64,000 nt of DNA from Hanleya hanleyi (Eukaryota > Mollusca > Polyplacophora > Lepidopleurida > Hanleyidae): NCBI GenBank assembly GCA_036873755.1, contig JAVTVY010020341.1, forward strand, positions 1 through 64,000, given 5' to 3'. Shown in pieces: positions 60,860 through 64,000 of this stretch. The notes under the pieces are model-generated. The model was not told the DNA's origin. It was given only the letters and a program-made list of their open reading frames with translations, and searched no databases. Made by a program: the position numbers and the translations under genes. The first letter of the stretch is position 1. Each line of letters begins with the position of its first letter.

Positions 60860-62345
60860 TTTTTTATACCCCCCGACACGTAGTGTAGGGGGCGTATACT
60901 GGTTTCAGCTTGTCCGTCCGTACGTCCGTCCGTACGGATGTCCGTACGTCCGTCCGTAACATTTCGTTTCCGGAGCATAACTTGACAACCGCCAGTTGGA
61001 TTCCTCTCAAATTTGGTATGCAGCTACCATACCATGAGACCTCGCTTGGGATTGCGTTTGGCGCATGTGCGTCTACAGGTGGCGCCACCTAGGGTCATTC
61101 CGTAACATTTCGTTTCCGGAGCATAACTTGACAACCGCTACTTGGATTCCTCTCAAATTTGGTATGTAGCTACCTTACCATGAGACCTCGCTTGGGATTG
61201 CGTTTGGCGCATGTGCGTCTACAGGTGGCGCCACCTATGGTCAAAAGTTTCTCATGTCAGTCCGTAACATTTCGTTTCCGGAGCATAACTTGACAACCGC
61301 TACTTGGATTCCTTTCAAATTTGGTATGCAGCTGCCATACCATGAGACCTCGCTTGGGATTGCGTTTGGCGCATGTGGGTCTACAGGTGGCGCCACCTAG
61401 GGTCAAAAGTTTCTCAAGTCAGTTCGTAACATTTCGTTTCCGGAGCATAACTTGACAACCGCCAGTTGGATTCCTCTCAGATTTGGTATGCAGCTACCAT
61501 ACCATGAGACCTTGCTTGGGATTGCGTTTGGCGCATGTGCGTCTACAGGTGGCGCCACCTAGGGTCATTCCGTAACATTTCGTTTCCGGAGCATAACTTG
61601 ACAACCGCTACTTGGATTCCTCTCAAATTTGGTATGTAGCTACCTTACCATGAGACCTCGCTTGGGATTGCGTTTGGCGCATGTGCGTCTACAGGTGGCG
61701 CCACCTATGGTCAAAAGTTTCTCATGTCAGTCCGTAACATTTCGTTTCCGGAGCATAACTTGACAACCGCTACTTGGATTCCTTTCAAATTTGGTATGCA
61801 GCTGCCATACCATGAGACCTCGCTTGGGATTGCGTTTGGCGCATGTGCGTCTACAGGTGGCGCCACCTAGGGTCAAAAGTTTCTCAAGTCAGTTCGTAAC
61901 ATTTCGTTTCCGGAGCATAACTTGACAACAGCTACTTGGATTCCTCTCAAATTTGGTATGTAGCTACCTTACCATGAGACCTCGCTTGGGATTGCGTTTG
62001 GCGCATGTGCATCTACAGGTGGCGCCACCTAGGGTCAAAACTTTTTCTTGTCGGTCCGTAACATTTCGTTTCCGGAGCATAACTTGACAACAGCTAATTG
62101 GATTCCTCTCAGATTTGGTATGTAGCTACCTTACCATGAGACCTTGCTTGGGATTGCGTTTGGCGCATGTGCGTCTACAGGTGGCGCCACCTATGGGCAG
62201 AATTTTCTCAGTTGGTCCGTAACATTCCATTTCTGGAGCATAACTTGACAACGGCTGATTAGATTCTTCTCAAATTTTGTATGTAGCTGCCATACCATGA
62301 GACCTAGCTCAGGATGTTGCATATGCGTCTACAGGTAGTAAGTTT
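60860..62345 (-). mobile_element. Pearl/Helentron-like element, family E, 145/162-bp higher-order array
   Basis: The hairpin ATACCCCCCGACACG/TGTAGGGGGCGTAT (60866-60897) is followed by GTCCGTCCGTACGTCCGTCC. Nine monomers start at GTAACATTTCGTTTCC: 60957, 61102, 61264, 61426, 61572, 61734, 61896, 62058 and 62219. The spacings 145-162-162-146-162-162 show that three monomers form a 470-bp unit, duplicated once. Monomer text is GGAGCATAACTTGACAACC, CAAATTTGGTATGCAGC, ACCATGAGACCTCGCTTGGG and TACAGGTGGCGCCACCTA. The last monomers decay. Confidence 0.88.
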
Positions 62346-64000
62346 AATATTTCACTTCCCATTTACTTCCTTTTCCTCTTCAATATGGTTATCCAGATGA
62401 CAGTAATTCGCCTATCTGTTGCAACAGCCCATTTCAAGTCTACACGGTTCTAGTGGTAACAACAGTTAGGTAAAACACAATATGCCTGCATAACCCCATT
62501 CTCAACAATCATTATTAACATCAATTTTCTGAACAATCCATTAAACTCATCTGAGTATCGTCACGACACATGCATAGACAATCCGTTAACCGCACTCCAA
62601 CCGAGCGAGGTCTCATTGTCAACTAGTTACATACTGTGCCGCCACTCATAACATGTATACTTATATTCCTCTACAAATACTCGTCAATTCCTATCAAATG
62701 TGCATCCGGGGGGTATCTTGTAAGCATGCTTACTGATGATTTCCACTGCCACAATCCCATTCAGCTTACTCGTGAAACGTTAACCACCCCCATGTATCTA
62801 TGCCCTTACGGGGGGTATCTTGTAAGCAGCCTTACTGATCATTTTGATCAAATGTGTGCATCCCTCAGACTATGCTCTAGTTTATTTTGTCAGTGGAACA
62901 AACTCCTGTAAATTGGCACCAAAAGTGCTCAGTTCATAACTCCAGTTATTTATTCTTGAAAAAAAAAAAATATATAAACACTTTTAACTATGAATAATAT
63001 ACCCTTGTTGTCAGACCAACACTTCTTAAATAACTGATTTTCTCGTGTGATGCAGACCTATCAATTTTAGAATCATGCATTCATTTTGTCAAAAAGTGGC
63101 GAAAACTGGGTACCAGTTAATTATAACCACAGAAAAAAATTAACATTTTTGACAAATCTCACACAATTGGCACTGATTAGAGCTTTCAAAACTTGAGAGC
63201 TTCGGTGTAGGATCTACCTGTCCAGCTATATTTACTAGTAGTGATCAGTTTAACTGGTCAGTTACTTTGTGTGGTATTTTACTGTTTTATTTACTGTTTT
63301 CATATTAAAGATTTTCTTTCGTTTAATAAAATATGTAGTTGTTTCTTTATTTTCTGTTGAAAGAAACTCTGCTTCACAAACCGGTCCAGATTCTGTAAAC
63401 CATTTTAAAGGGTACTTTCCTCACTGGAAGTGGTTCGAGAATTAAAAAAAAAAACCAAAAAAAACAAAAAAAACCCTAACCTAACAAAGAAATAAAGGAT
63501 TACACTCATGTATAGAGTAGAGAGGTAATGATGATGATCAGTGATGATTGTTACGGTCTATCTTTCATGTAAGCATTCAATGAGAGGTAATATTTTGGAC
63601 AATTGGTTATATTGCCTTTAATCTGTATCTAGAAACATCATCCATATTCACACCATATCTCATCATGATCACTGAATTGAGAAGCACTTGGAAATCGGGT
63701 TGTCAGTCCCGGATGATGTAACACAACCACTGTTGGGTGAGACTATTAATGCTTGAAGACAGTGTACATGTACAATTCCAGACAGGGTCAATACAAAATC
63801 GGACACCAATAATATTTTTGGGATGTGTTGTGCCTTAAAGGGATATTTGGCATTGAATTTGTAGCATTTCATGTGAAGACATTATCGATGATTTATCAAT
63901 CTGTCATGTCACAGTTTGTATACAAACAAATGAGATCCGTAATGGAACCTTGACATTGTTGAACATTCTATTATCAGCTTAAACTGCATAAATCCAATCA
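62346..64000. other. Right-edge stretch, no gene recognised
   Basis: A partial two-copy duplication is centred on GGGGGGTATCTTGTAAGCA (62707 and 62811). The frame at 63669-63872(-) has no motif. No LRRC59 exon was identified. Confidence 0.4.

Overview
The window is animal nuclear DNA, most likely from a marine mollusc (bivalve favoured, gastropod possible). The genes have spliced exons with GT-AG introns. Much of the rest is made of tandem-repeat mobile elements that carry a terminal hairpin and a (TCCG)n microsatellite, the layout of the bivalve 'pearl' / Helentron-associated elements. SINEs ending in (CACT)n tails and many ACATGTA motifs fit the same group. The organism call is inference from repeat style and protein similarity; no species is claimed.

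Three conserved protein-coding genes can be read. GLIS2 (+, 19211-25937) is a five-zinc-finger Gli-similar transcription factor; five coding exons join in perfect phase to 569 codons. PAM16/Magmas (-, 45908-49008) is the TIM16 subunit of the mitochondrial import motor; three of its exons are visible and the exon carrying the start codon is not securely found. LRRC59 (+) is represented only by its first coding exon (54490-54579); the rest must lie beyond the right edge. GLIS2 and PAM16 face each other, and they are also neighbours in human (16p13.3), so this looks like very old linkage. A SAP-like first exon (-, 13895-14095) and a decayed unknown ORF (-, 57955-58457) are weaker calls.

Layout. 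1-10.6 kb: intergenic, with two tandem-repeat elements (876-2070 and 2071-4512), two small inverted-repeat elements and SINEs. 10.67-19.14 kb: a 60/65-bp minisatellite split by a 7.5-kb composite insertion, itself holding a 2.5-kb TA-flanked element. 19.2-25.9 kb: GLIS2, with mobile elements in introns 1 and 4. 26-45 kb: repeat-rich interval with pearl-like arrays, retroelement relics, a large 40/120-bp satellite (36.4-39.96 kb) interrupted by a fold-back element with 8-bp target duplication, and an inverted copy of the 157-bp array (40.56-42.13 kb). 45.9-49 kb: PAM16. 49-54 kb: PAM16 upstream region with a 62-bp minisatellite and a tRNA-derived SINE. 54.4-64 kb: LRRC59 promoter, exon 1 and a long intron or 3' flank holding a 1152-bp element with 8-bp target duplication, a 675-bp relative of the composite element, and a ~162-bp array.

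The genes do not form a pathway. The main biology is the dense layering of mobile elements. In several places an insertion can be dated relative to its host repeat because neighbouring repeat units show the empty site exactly.
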